Positions 45,437 to 55,477 of a stretch of DNA of 64,000 nt are shown in pieces (position 1 is the first letter of the stretch; every line of letters begins with the position of its first letter). The translations under genes and the position numbers were made by a program. Source of the DNA: Azoarcus sp. (GTDB lineage Bacteria > Pseudomonadota > Gammaproteobacteria > Burkholderiales > Rhodocyclaceae); contig DYFV01000006.1 of NCBI GenBank assembly GCA_020725025.1, forward strand, positions 44,695 through 108,694. The letters are read 5' to 3'. The notes under the pieces were generated by a model. The model saw only the letters and a program-made list of their open reading frames with translations. It was not told the origin of the DNA and made no database searches.

Positions 45437-46450
45437 ATGAGCAGTGCTCAGACCCCCATCGCCACCCCTACCCGCAGCGCGCCCGCAGCCATCCCGGCCA
45501 CGCCCCGCGAGCGTTTCCAGTCCCTGATGCGCGCCGTCGGCATGCTGCCGGTGCTGATCCTGCTGGCCGCGGCCTTCGGCGCCATGGCCGAAGGCTTCTT
45601 CACCGCCCAGAACTTCTCGATCATCGCCCAGCAGGCCTCGATCAACATCGTGCTCGCCGCGGGCATGACCTTCGTCATCCTCACCGCCGGCATCGACCTC
45701 TCCGTCGGCTCGGTGCTGGCCGCGGCGGCGGTGGTGACGGTGCTCACCTCCACGCTGCCGGGCGGCGGCGGGCTGGCGATCGCCGCCGGACTCGCCACCG
45801 GACTCGCCTTCGGCCTCATCAACGGCGGGCTGGTCGCCTTCGGCAAGCTGCCGCCCTTCATCGTGACGCTTGGCGCGCTCACCGCGGTGCGCGGCTTCGC
45901 GCGGCTGCTGGGCAACGACCAGACGGTGTTCAACCCCGACCTGCCCTTCGCCTTCATCGGCAGCGACGACCTCCTGGGCGTGCCCTGGCTGGTGTGGATC
46001 GCCGCCGCGGTGATCGCGGTGTCGTGGTTCATCCTGCGCCGCACGGTGCTGGGCCTGCACATCTACTCGGTGGGCAGCAACCCCGAGGCGGCGCGGCTCT
46101 CCGGCATCAAGGTGTGGAAGGTGCTGCTCTTCGTCTATGCCATGTCGGGCCTGCTGGCCGGGCTCGGCGGCGTGATGACCTCGGCGCGGCTCATGGCGGC
46201 CAACGGCCTGCAGCTCGGCCAGTCCTACGAGCTCGACGCCATCGCCGCGGTGATCCTCGGCGGCACCAGCTTCGTGGGCGGCGTCGGCTCCATCGTCGGC
46301 ACCCTGATCGGCGCGCTCATCATCGCGGTGCTCACCAACGGCCTGGTGCTGCTCGGGGTCTCGGACATCTGGCAGTACATCATCAAGGGGCTGGTGATCA
46401 TCGGCGCAGTGGCGCTCGACCGATACCGGCAGTCCGGAGCGCGGACGTGA
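45437..46450 (+). CDS. sugar ABC transporter permease (RbsC/FrcC-like)
   Basis: A 337-residue CUT2-type permease of about 8-10 helices. Typical blocks are AAGMTFVILTAGIDLSVGSV, GLINGGLVAFGKLPPFIVTL and SVGSNPEAARLSGIKVWKV, with GGTSFVGGVGSIVGTLIGAL near the C-terminus. The N-terminal 30 residues are a Pro/Thr/Ala-rich leader. It forms the channel for the double ATPase encoded 43 bases upstream. Confidence 0.94.
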   Translation: MSSAQTPIATPTRSAPAAIPATPRERFQSLMRAVGMLPVLILLAAAFGAMAEGFFTAQNFSIIAQQASINIVLAAGMTFVILTAGIDLSVGSVLAAAAVVTVLTSTLPGGGGLAIAAGLATGLAFGLINGGLVAFGKLPPFIVTLGALTAVRGFARLLGNDQTVFNPDLPFAFIGSDDLLGVPWLVWIAAAVIAVSWFILRRTVLGLHIYSVGSNPEAARLSGIKVWKVLLFVYAMSGLLAGLGGVMTSARLMAANGLQLGQSYELDAIAAVILGGTSFVGGVGSIVGTLIGALIIAVLTNGLVLLGVSDIWQYIIKGLVIIGAVALDRYRQSGART

Positions 46451-46459
46451 TGTGGTCGA

Positions 46460-46543
46460 GTGGGTTGGGCTGAGCGCAGCGAGGCCCAACGCCAAAAGCC
46501 GTACCGCTCCATATCGGGCTTCCTGCGTCAGCCCAACCTACAC
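46460..46543. repeat. REP-like palindromic element of a second type
   Basis: Outer arms GTGGGTTGGGCTGA (46460-46473) and TCAGCCCAACCTACAC (46528-46543) are inverted. The left part also folds alone: GTTGGGC (46464-46470) with GCCCAAC (46484-46490). It sits between permease and binding-protein genes, where it could tune relative mRNA levels. Confidence 0.8.
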
Positions 46544-46615
46544 CCAACACAGCTCATCGCCCCCGGCTCCTGGTCGCCGGAGGCATGGATCGACACGACC
46601 AGAGAGGAGACAAAG

Positions 46616-47548
46616 ATGACCCGCAACAAGACCATCCTCGCCGGCCTCGCGCTGGCTCTCGCCACCGGGGTCGCCCAGGCCCGTGAGCTCAAGTCGATCG
46701 GCATCACCGTCGGCTCGCTCGGCAACCCGTTCTTCGTCACCATCGCCAAGGGCGCCGAGGCCAAGGCCAAGGAGCTCAATCCGGACGTGAAGGTGCTGGC
46801 GGTCTCCGCGGACTACGACCTCAACAAGCAGTTCACCCAGATCGACAACTTCATCGCCGCGGGCGTGGACCTGATCCTGCTCAACGCCGCCGATCCCAAG
46901 GCGATCGAGCCGGCGGTGAAGAAGGCCCAGAAGGCCGGCATCGCCGTGGTGGCGGTGGACGTGGCGGCGGCCGGCGCGGACGCCACGGTGCAGACCGACA
47001 ACGTCCAGGCGGGAGAGCTCGCCTGCCAGTACATCGTCGACGCGCTCGGCGGCAAGGGCAACGTGATCATCCAGAACGGACCGCAGGTATCCGCCGTAGT
47101 CGACCGCGTGAAGGGCTGCAAGGAGGTGCTCGCCAAGGCGCCCGGGATCAAGGTGCTCTCCGACGACCAGGACGGCAAGGGCTCGCGCGAGGGCGGCATG
47201 AACGTCATGCTCGGCCACCTCACCCGCTTCCCGAAGATCGACGCGGTCTTCACCATCAACGACCCGCAGGCGATCGGCAGCGATCTCGCTGCCCGCCAGC
47301 TGCGCCGCAAGGGCATCGTCATCACCTCGGTGGACGGCGCGCCCGACATCGCCAACGCGTTGAAGAGCGACACCCAGGTGCAGGCTTCCGCGAGCCAGGA
47401 CCCCTGGCGCATGGCCCAGGAGGCGGTGGTCATCGGCCGCGACCTCCTCGACGGCAAGCGACCGGCCGAACCCATGGTGCTGATCCCCTCCACCCTGGTG
47501 ACCCGCGACAACGTGGGCAGCTACAAGGGCTGGTCCGCGCCGCACTGA
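46616..47548 (+). CDS. sugar ABC transporter substrate-binding protein (RbsB/FrcB-like)
   Basis: A 310-residue periplasmic protein with a signal peptide ending near VAQA (residue 22). Type I binding-protein features are GSLGNPFFVTIAKGAEAKAKEL, QIDNFIAAGVDLILLNAADP, TDNVQAGELACQYIVDAL and FTINDPQAIGSDLAARQL. The family binds ribose, fructose, xylose or related monosaccharides. Its higher dose than the membrane parts is probably set by the palindromic element upstream. AGAGGAGACA precedes ATG 46616. Confidence 0.93.
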   Translation: MTRNKTILAGLALALATGVAQARELKSIGITVGSLGNPFFVTIAKGAEAKAKELNPDVKVLAVSADYDLNKQFTQIDNFIAAGVDLILLNAADPKAIEPAVKKAQKAGIAVVAVDVAAAGADATVQTDNVQAGELACQYIVDALGGKGNVIIQNGPQVSAVVDRVKGCKEVLAKAPGIKVLSDDQDGKGSREGGMNVMLGHLTRFPKIDAVFTINDPQAIGSDLAARQLRRKGIVITSVDGAPDIANALKSDTQVQASASQDPWRMAQEAVVIGRDLLDGKRPAEPMVLIPSTLVTRDNVGSYKGWSAPH

Positions 47549-47580
47549 CCTCTCCCCAACCCGCATACCGGTCCGACACC

Positions 47581-48531
47581 ATGTTCCTCGTTTGTGGCGA
47601 AGCGCTTTTCGACGTCTTCATCGGCAGTGAGACCGAGACGGCCCTGCATCTCGACGCGCGCCCCGGCGGCTCACCGTTCAACGTGGCCATCGGGCTCGCC
47701 CGGCTCGGGCAACCGGTCGCCTTCCTGTCCGGGCTCGCCCGCGACATGCTGGGCGAGCGGCTGGTGCGCACCCTCCAGCGGGAGGGGGTGGATACCCGCG
47801 CCTGCCCCCTCTTCGATGCCCCCACCACCCTCGGGATGGTGGAGCTCGACCACGAAGGCGTGCCCCGCTACGCCTTCTACGGCAACGGGGCGGCCGACCG
47901 CCTGCTCTCGCCCGAGGGCCTGCCCGAGCTCGAGCCCGGTGTGCGGGCCATCCATGTGGGCTCCTACGCCACGGTGGTGGAGCCGGTGGCCAGTGCGCTG
48001 GAGACCCTGGTGCGGCGGGAGCGGGCGGCACGTCTGGTCGCCTACGATCCCAACGTGCGGCTCAATGTCGAGCCCGCGTTGGAGCGCTGGCGTGCCACGG
48101 TGGATCGGCTGGCCGGGCTGGCCCACCTGGTGAAGATCAGCGACGAGGATCTGCACCTCCTCTACGGCGCGGTGGACGAGGCGGCGCTCACCGGACGCTG
48201 GCTTGCCGCCGGCGCCGAGCTGGTGGTCGTCACTCGGGGGGCGCGCGGCGCCACCGGCTGGACCCGCTGCATCCGGGCCGACGTGCCCGCGCCGGTGGTG
48301 CGCACGGTGGACACCGTGGGCGCGGGCGACACCTTCCAGGCCGCGATGCTCGCGCACCTCGCCGAGACCGGCCGGCTCGCCCCGGCCGCGCTGCGGGCGA
48401 TGGACGAGCCGGCGCTCGCCGGACTGCTGCGCTTTGCCGCCAGCGCCGCGGCACTCACCTGCTCGCGCCGCGGCGCCGACATGCCCCGGCGGGCCGAGCT
48501 GCCGCCGCCCGAGGCGGTGCCGCTGCCATGA
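47581..48531 (+). CDS. PfkB-family sugar kinase (fructokinase-like)
   Basis: A 316-residue kinase with the fructokinase-type N-terminus FLVCGEALFDVFIG, RPGGSPFNVAIGLARLG and the C-terminal DTVGAGDTF (244-252, catalytic base D250). It lies 32 bases after the binding-protein gene and is the last gene of the ROK-ABC operon, so it most likely phosphorylates the imported sugar. Fructose is my first guess because the GGSPFNVA/GEALFD pattern is fructokinase-like and the gene order matches frc operons. Confidence 0.9.
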   Translation: MFLVCGEALFDVFIGSETETALHLDARPGGSPFNVAIGLARLGQPVAFLSGLARDMLGERLVRTLQREGVDTRACPLFDAPTTLGMVELDHEGVPRYAFYGNGAADRLLSPEGLPELEPGVRAIHVGSYATVVEPVASALETLVRRERAARLVAYDPNVRLNVEPALERWRATVDRLAGLAHLVKISDEDLHLLYGAVDEAALTGRWLAAGAELVVVTRGARGATGWTRCIRADVPAPVVRTVDTVGAGDTFQAAMLAHLAETGRLAPAALRAMDEPALAGLLRFAASAAALTCSRRGADMPRRAELPPPEAVPLP

Positions 48532-48577
48532 GGCACGTTCGCCCAGCCCAGCGTGCGCTTGCGGTGCCCCCGTGCAG

Positions 48578-48664
48578 GCCGGATGGCGTGCAACGGATTC
48601 CGGGCGCCGCCGTGATCGTCTCGACGCCGTTCCCGGATTCCGCTGGGGCTCCATCCGGGCTACC
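48578..48664. repeat. REP-like element 3
   Basis: Right unit: CCCGGAT (48632-48638) with ATCCGGG (48653-48659). A degenerate left unit in opposite orientation starts GCCGGATGG at 48578. The rest of 48532-48856 contains no gene; the stretch separates the fructose-type and alpha-glucoside operons. Confidence 0.72.
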
Positions 48665-48856
48665 GGGACCCGCGGAGGGGCTGGCTTGGAGACGGAGATG
48701 TTGACCATCCCGGAACCGACGGGCGCCCGAAGCCCGTAGCCACGACCCCTTGATTCCTGCCGGGAGGTGCAGCGATTCCGAAAGCGCGAGCTTTCCGGAA
48801 GGGCGCCGTCCGGCTCGTCGAGCCCTGAGACGTGCAAGACGCGAGCGAGATTCGAA

Positions 48857-48885
48857 TTGACAGCCAAAGCGCTTCGGATTACGCT
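48857..48885 (+). promoter_or_regulatory. AglR-controlled promoter 1 (porin operon)
   Basis: Perfect TTGACA (48857-48862), 17-base spacer, TACGCT (48880-48885). One operator lies inside the spacer and another directly downstream. Its layout is base-for-base parallel to promoter 2 at 51928-51956. Confidence 0.8.
48864..48877. promoter_or_regulatory. AglR-type operator O1a
   Basis: CCAAAGCGCTTCGG, a LacI-family palindrome with one mismatched pair, in the -35/-10 spacer of promoter 1. Centre at 48870/48871. Confidence 0.8.
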
Positions 48886-48900
48886 CCAAAGCGCTTTTGG
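48886..48900. promoter_or_regulatory. AglR-type operator O1b
   Basis: CCAAAGCGCTTTTGG with a perfect AAAGCGCTTT core (48888-48897), just after the -10 box. Its centre is 22 bp from O1a, placing both sites on the same DNA face. Confidence 0.8.
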
Positions 48901-48968
48901 TAGAAAGCTACCGGCAACACGAAACCGGCATGCACCCCGAGGTGCGCACCGACCGGAGGAGACAGACC

Positions 48969-50715
<1,747 letters not shown>

Positions 50716-50724
50716 GATGGCCTT

Positions 50725-50760
50725 GCCGGCGCCCGCAGCGATTTCCGCCCGGGCGCCGGC
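50725..50760. terminator. terminator hairpin between lamB and aglR-like gene
   Basis: Perfect 11-bp stem GCCGGCGCCCG (50725-50735) with 50750-50760, 14-base loop, in the 74-base gap between convergent genes. It has no U-run on the plus strand. Confidence 0.6.
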
Positions 50761-50789
50761 CCGCGCCGCCGGCCCCGCCCCCGGGCGCG

Positions 50790-51845
50790 TCATCCGACGC
50801 TCTTTGCCCGGCTGCGTTTCGCTCCGGGCGGCGGGCCGTCCGTGTCGCCGGGCTCGATGCGCGGCGCGCGCAGCACGTGGAGCTCCGCGATCGGCTTGCC
50901 GGCAAGCACGTCGGCGACCAGGTCCGCGAGCGCGCGGCCGCTTTCCTGCCCGGTCGGCTGGCACACCTCGGTGACCTTGTAGGTGAGCGGGATGTCGCCC
51001 GGGATGCCGTCGTAGACGATGAGCGAAAGGCCGTTGCCCGGCTTCCATCCGCTGTCGCCCAGCGCGCGCAGCGCGCCGACGCCGGCGACGTTGTTGTCGA
51101 CCAGCAGCGCGGTAGGCGGCTCCTTCAAGGCCAGCAGCCTTCGGGCCGCCTCGTAGCCGCCCACCCGCGTGAGGGGCGCCTCCAGGATCAGCTCGGGGTC
51201 CGGCTCGATGCCCGCCGCACGCAGGGCGGCGACGAAGCCGGCCTTGCGCTGCAGGGCGAAATTCATCTCCAGCGAGGTATGGACCAGTGCGATGCGGCGA
51301 TGCCCCAGGCCGATCAGGCGCTCGGCCGCCAACCTGCCGCCCGCCTCGTTGTCGAAATCGAACCACGCGTAGGGGACGCGACTTTCGGTCCGCCCGTAGG
51401 CGACGAAGGGGAAGTTGCGCTCCTGCAGGAAATGGATGCGAGGGTCGTTGGCCCTCGTGTTCGCAACGACGAGCGCATCGATCCTGCGGCCGTCGATCAG
51501 GCGGCGGTAGGTGTCGAGCTCCGCGTCGGGCCGCGAGGAATGGATCACGAAGTCCAGATTACGCTCCGCGAGCCGCTCGGTAATGCCATAGGCGACCTCC
51601 TGAAAACGCAGGTCGCCCATGTAGCTCGGACTGAACGGATAGACGATGCCGACCGCCTCGGCACGACCGGTGGCGAGCTGCCGCGCCAGCGGATTCGGCT
51701 GATAGCCCAGCCGCTTGGCGGCCTCCAGCACCCGCTGGCGCGTCGCCTCGCTTACGTCCGAGTACCCGCCGAGCGCCCGGCTGACGGTGGTCTGGGAGAG
51801 CCCGAGCGTCTCGGACAGCATCTTCAGGTTCACCTTTCCCTTCAC
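50790..51845 (-). CDS. aglR: LacI-family repressor (AglR-like)
   Basis: A 351-residue LacI/GalR regulator. The HTH reads VNLKMLSETLGLSQTTVSRAL with hinge GYSDVSEATRQRVLEAAKRLGY, which is the AglR pattern. The periplasmic-binding-like domain has GIVYPFSPSYMG, RRIDALVVANTRANDP and VDNNVAGVGALRAL. I use GTG 51845, behind GAGGAAGG; an in-frame ATG at 51875 has no ribosome-binding site. It lies between the two operator clusters, is divergent from the first glucosidase gene, and most likely represses both flanking operons until an alpha-glucoside or its product is bound. Confidence 0.9.
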   Translation of the reverse strand: MKGKVNLKMLSETLGLSQTTVSRALGGYSDVSEATRQRVLEAAKRLGYQPNPLARQLATGRAEAVGIVYPFSPSYMGDLRFQEVAYGITERLAERNLDFVIHSSRPDAELDTYRRLIDGRRIDALVVANTRANDPRIHFLQERNFPFVAYGRTESRVPYAWFDFDNEAGGRLAAERLIGLGHRRIALVHTSLEMNFALQRKAGFVAALRAAGIEPDPELILEAPLTRVGGYEAARRLLALKEPPTALLVDNNVAGVGALRALGDSGWKPGNGLSLIVYDGIPGDIPLTYKVTEVCQPTGQESGRALADLVADVLAGKPIAELHVLRAPRIEPGDTDGPPPGAKRSRAKSVG

Positions 51846-51927
51846 GTGCCCTTCCTCTTCATGTGCATCGCGCATACCGGTGAAGTCTACCGGGATTTCG
51901 GAGTGCGGTCGGATGCATCCCGGACAG

Positions 51928-51956
51928 TTTACAACCAAAGCGCTTTGGTCTACGAT
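51928..51956 (+). promoter_or_regulatory. AglR-controlled promoter 2 (glucosidase-ABC operon)
   Basis: TTTACA (51928-51933), 17-base spacer, TACGAT (51951-51956). It has the same layout as promoter 1. Predicted start near 51963, inside the second operator. Confidence 0.8.
51934..51949. promoter_or_regulatory. AglR-type operator O2a
   Basis: ACCAAAGCGCTTTGGT, a perfect 16-bp palindrome in the promoter spacer. It is the strongest site of the four. Centre at 51941/51942. Confidence 0.87.
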
Positions 51957-51970
51957 CCAAACCGCTTCGG
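51957..51970. promoter_or_regulatory. AglR-type operator O2b
   Basis: CCAAACCGCTTCGG, a weaker palindrome just after the -10 box. Its centre is 22 bp from O2a. Confidence 0.75.
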
Positions 51971-52074
51971 ATGATTTCACGGGTCCGGCAGAAGACCCCT
52001 CAGCGATGGCGCCGAATGGACCGCGACCGACGCGGCGTCGGAGCGCCGCGGCAGTACCGACCAGGAGAGAGACC

Positions 52075-53715
52075 TTGGAAAAGAAGTGGTGGCACAGCGC
52101 GGTCATTTACCAGATCTACCCGCGCAGCTTCATGGACGCCGACAATGACGGCATCGGCGACCTGGCCGGCGTCATCGGCAAGCTCGACTATCTGGCGACC
52201 CTGGGCATCGACGTGATCTGGCTGTCGCCGGTGTTCCGCTCGCCGATGGACGACAACGGCTACGACATTTCGGACTATCACGACATCGCGCCCGAGTTCG
52301 GCACCCTGGCCGAAATGGACCGGCTCATCGCCGAGGCCGCCCGGCGCGGCATCCGCATCGTCATGGACCTGGTGGTGAACCACACCTCCGACGAGCACCC
52401 CTGGTTCGTCGAGGCCAGGAAGTCGAAGGACAACCTTTACCGCGATTACTACATCTGGCGCGCGCCGCGCGCGGACGGCTCGCCGCCGGACAGGCAGCGC
52501 GCGAGCTTCGGCGGCAGCGCCTGGGAATTCGACCCGGCCACCGGCGAGTACTACTACCACCTCTTCTCGAAGCGCCAGCCCGACCTCAACTGGGAGAACC
52601 CCCAGGTCCAGGAGGAAGTGCACCGGATGATGAACTGGTGGCTGGACCGGGGCATCGGCGGCTTCCGCATGGACGTGATCGACCTCATCGGCAAGGAGGT
52701 CGACCGCGGCATCACCACCGAGGGCCCGCGCCTGCACCCCCTCCTCCAGCAGATGCACGCAGCGACCTTCGGCCACCGCGACGTGCTCACCGTGGGCGAG
52801 ACCTGGAGCGCCACGCCGGAGACCGCGAAGCTCTACTCCGATCCGGCGCGCAAGGAGCTGTCGATGGTGTTCCAGTTCGAGCACGTCACCCTCGGCCATC
52901 ACCCCGAACACGGCAAGTGGCAGCAGCGCGCCTTCGACCTGCTCGAGCTCAAGCGGGTCATCACCAAGTGGCAGACCGCGCTCGCCGACACCGGCTGGAA
53001 CGCGCTGTTCTGGAACAACCACGACCTGCCCCGCGCCGTCTCCAAGTACGGCGACCCGGGGCGCTACCGGGTCGAGTCCGCCAAGATGCTCGCCACCGCC
53101 CTGCACTGCCTCAAGGGCACGCCCTACATCTACCAGGGCGAAGAGATCGGCATGACCAACGTGCGCTTCGACGCGATCGAGGAGTATCGCGACATCGAGA
53201 CGCTCAACCTCTACCGCGAGCGCACCGCGGCCGGCGTGCCCCACGAATCCATGATGGAAGGCATCTTCGCCAACGGCCGCGACAACGCCCGCACCCCCAT
53301 GCAGTGGCACGCCGGCGAGAACGCCGGATTCAGCACCGGCACGCCGTGGATCCAGGTCAATCCCAACCACCGCGAAATCAACGTCGCCGCGGCCCTCGAT
53401 GACCCGAATTCGATCCTGCACCACTACCGCGCCCTGATCCGCCTGCGCAAGGAGCGGCCCGTCGTCGTCTACGGCCGCTACCTGCCCCACCTGGAGGACC
53501 ACCCGCAGGTCTTCGCCTACGAGCGGCGCCTGGGCGAGGAGCGGATCGTGGTCATCAACAACTTCTCCGGACAGACGGTCGAGCTCGAGCTCCCGGCCGA
53601 GTTGCGCCACCGGGCGGGCGAGTGCCTGGTGAGCAACTACGCCCCGGTCCGACGGCTCGGCGAGCGCCTGTCTCTGCATCCCTTCGAATCCTTCGCCCTC
53701 GCGCTCGCCGCGTAG
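52075..53715 (+). CDS. GH13 alpha-glucosidase, oligo-1,6-glucosidase-like
   Basis: A 546-residue GH13 enzyme. Conserved regions are DLVVNHTSDEH, GFRMDVIDLI with nucleophile D200, TVGETW with acid/base E242 and WNNHDLPRA with D317. The C-terminal sheet begins near residue 470. The residue after the nucleophile is Val, the state linked to alpha-1,6 specificity in this subfamily. The TTG start at 52075 follows AGGAGAGAG; an ATG at 52006 in frame has no ribosome-binding site and would add an Arg/Pro-rich leader. First gene of the AglR promoter 2 operon, probably cytosolic. Confidence 0.9.
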   Translation: MEKKWWHSAVIYQIYPRSFMDADNDGIGDLAGVIGKLDYLATLGIDVIWLSPVFRSPMDDNGYDISDYHDIAPEFGTLAEMDRLIAEAARRGIRIVMDLVVNHTSDEHPWFVEARKSKDNLYRDYYIWRAPRADGSPPDRQRASFGGSAWEFDPATGEYYYHLFSKRQPDLNWENPQVQEEVHRMMNWWLDRGIGGFRMDVIDLIGKEVDRGITTEGPRLHPLLQQMHAATFGHRDVLTVGETWSATPETAKLYSDPARKELSMVFQFEHVTLGHHPEHGKWQQRAFDLLELKRVITKWQTALADTGWNALFWNNHDLPRAVSKYGDPGRYRVESAKMLATALHCLKGTPYIYQGEEIGMTNVRFDAIEEYRDIETLNLYRERTAAGVPHESMMEGIFANGRDNARTPMQWHAGENAGFSTGTPWIQVNPNHREINVAAALDDPNSILHHYRALIRLRKERPVVVYGRYLPHLEDHPQVFAYERRLGEERIVVINNFSGQTVELELPAELRHRAGECLVSNYAPVRRLGERLSLHPFESFALALAA

Positions 53716-53744
53716 GCACCCCCTGACGAGAGGTCCTTTCAAGA

Positions 53745-55433
53745 ATGAAGAACGAAAGCAGCAAGCCACTGCGCTCGCAGTGGTGGAAGGAGGCTGTCGC
53801 CTACCAGATCTACCCGAGGAGCTTCATGGACTCCAACGGCGACGGCATCGGCGATCTCAACGGCATCACCGCCCGCCTCGACTACCTGAAGTCGCTCGGG
53901 ATCGACGTGATCTGGATCTGCCCGATGTACAAGTCGCCCAACGACGACAACGGCTACGACGTGGCGGACTACCAGGCGATCATGGAGGAATTCGGCACCA
54001 TGGCCGACTTCGACCGCCTGCTCGACGCGGTGCACAGCCGCGGCATGCGCCTCATCCTCGACCTGGTGGTGAACCACACAAGCGACGAGCACGCCTGGTT
54101 CATCGAGTCGCGCTCGTCAAGGGACAACCCCAAGCGCGACTGGTACGTGTGGCGCGACGGCAAGGACGGGCGCGAGCCGAACAACTGGGAGAGCATCTTC
54201 CGCGGCTCCGCCTGGGAGTACGACGCGCGCACCGGCCAGTACTTCCTGCACCTCTTCTCCCGCCGCCAGCCCGACCTCAACTGGGAAAACCCCGAAGTGC
54301 GCGGCGCCATCAACGACATGGTGCGCTGGTGGCTCGACAAGGGCATCGACGGCTTCCGGCTGGACGCGGTGAGCCACATGAAGAAGGTGGCGGGTCTGCC
54401 CGACCTGCCCAACCCCGAGGGCCTGGACTACGTCCCCAGTTGGGAGATGCATCTCAACGTCCCCGGTGTCCTGGAGTTCATGGACGACCTCTGCCGCGAG
54501 AGCTTCCGCCACTACGACATCATGACCGTGGGCGAAGCCAACGGCGTCAACGCCGAGCAGGCGCGCGAGTGGGTCGGCGCCGAGCACGGACGGCTGAACA
54601 TGATCTTCCAGTTCGAGCACCTCAACCTGTGGGCCAAGGATCCGCAGGCCCCGCTCGATCTCGTGGCCTTGAAGCGCATCTTCACCCGCTGGCAGGAGAC
54701 GCTGGACGGCGTGGGCTGGAACGCGCTCTTCATCGAGAACCACGACATCCCGCGCATCGTGTCCAAATGGGGCGACGTGGAGCGCTACTGGCGCGAGAGC
54801 GCCACCGCGCTCGCCACCCTGTACTTCCTGATGCAGGGCACGCCCTTCATCTACCAGGGACAGGAGATCGGGATGACCAACCTCTCCTTCGACGGCATCC
54901 ACGACTTCGACTGCATCTTCGCGCGCAACCACTTCGAGCTGGAGCGCGCCAAGGGCGTGCCCACGGAGGAGATCATCGCCGCCCTGTCGGTGGTCGCGCG
55001 GGACAACTCGCGCACCCCGATGCAGTGGGACGCCTCGCCCAACGCGGGCTTCTCCACCGGCAAGCCCTGGCTGCGGGTCAATCCCAACTACCCCGAGATC
55101 AACGTGGCGCAGCAGCTCGAGGACCCGGACTCGATCCTCAACTACTACCGCCACCTGATCGCGCTGAGGAAGCGCGAGCCGGTGCTGGTGCACGGCCGCT
55201 ACGGGCTGCTGATGGAGGACGACCCGCAGGTGTACGCCTACACCCGCAGCCTCGACGACGGCCGCTTCGTCGTCCTCGTCAACCTGTCCCGCGACGAGGC
55301 GAGGTACGCCCATCCCGACCTCACCCTGCGCTACGCCGACCTGCAGCTCGCCAACTACCCGATCGCGCCCCACGAGGACGCCGCCCACCTGTGGCTGCGC
55401 CCCTTCGAGGCCCGCGTCTACCGCATCGCCTGA
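53745..55433 (+). CDS. aglA: GH13 alpha-glucosidase, alpha-1,4-type
   Basis: A 562-residue GH13 enzyme and paralogue of its upstream neighbour. It has GFRLDAVSHMKK with nucleophile D207, VGEANG with acid/base E264 and FIENHDIPRI with D334. The residue after the nucleophile is Ala, the state seen in alpha-1,4-acting members, so the pair may split alpha-1,4 and alpha-1,6 substrates between them. No signal peptide, so cytosolic. It lies 29 bases after the first glucosidase gene and 44 bases before the binding-protein gene. Confidence 0.92.
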   Translation: MKNESSKPLRSQWWKEAVAYQIYPRSFMDSNGDGIGDLNGITARLDYLKSLGIDVIWICPMYKSPNDDNGYDVADYQAIMEEFGTMADFDRLLDAVHSRGMRLILDLVVNHTSDEHAWFIESRSSRDNPKRDWYVWRDGKDGREPNNWESIFRGSAWEYDARTGQYFLHLFSRRQPDLNWENPEVRGAINDMVRWWLDKGIDGFRLDAVSHMKKVAGLPDLPNPEGLDYVPSWEMHLNVPGVLEFMDDLCRESFRHYDIMTVGEANGVNAEQAREWVGAEHGRLNMIFQFEHLNLWAKDPQAPLDLVALKRIFTRWQETLDGVGWNALFIENHDIPRIVSKWGDVERYWRESATALATLYFLMQGTPFIYQGQEIGMTNLSFDGIHDFDCIFARNHFELERAKGVPTEEIIAALSVVARDNSRTPMQWDASPNAGFSTGKPWLRVNPNYPEINVAQQLEDPDSILNYYRHLIALRKREPVLVHGRYGLLMEDDPQVYAYTRSLDDGRFVVLVNLSRDEARYAHPDLTLRYADLQLANYPIAPHEDAAHLWLRPFEARVYRIA

Positions 55434-55477
55434 CCGCCCACCCACCCCCGTCCACCAACAACGAGAGAGGAGACACC

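Noticed and set aside
52006..52074. ATG 52006 as start of the first alpha-glucosidase
   Set aside because: No ribosome-binding site, and the added residues are a Pro/Arg-rich leader overlapping the promoter transcript leader; TTG 52075 has AGGAGAGAG.
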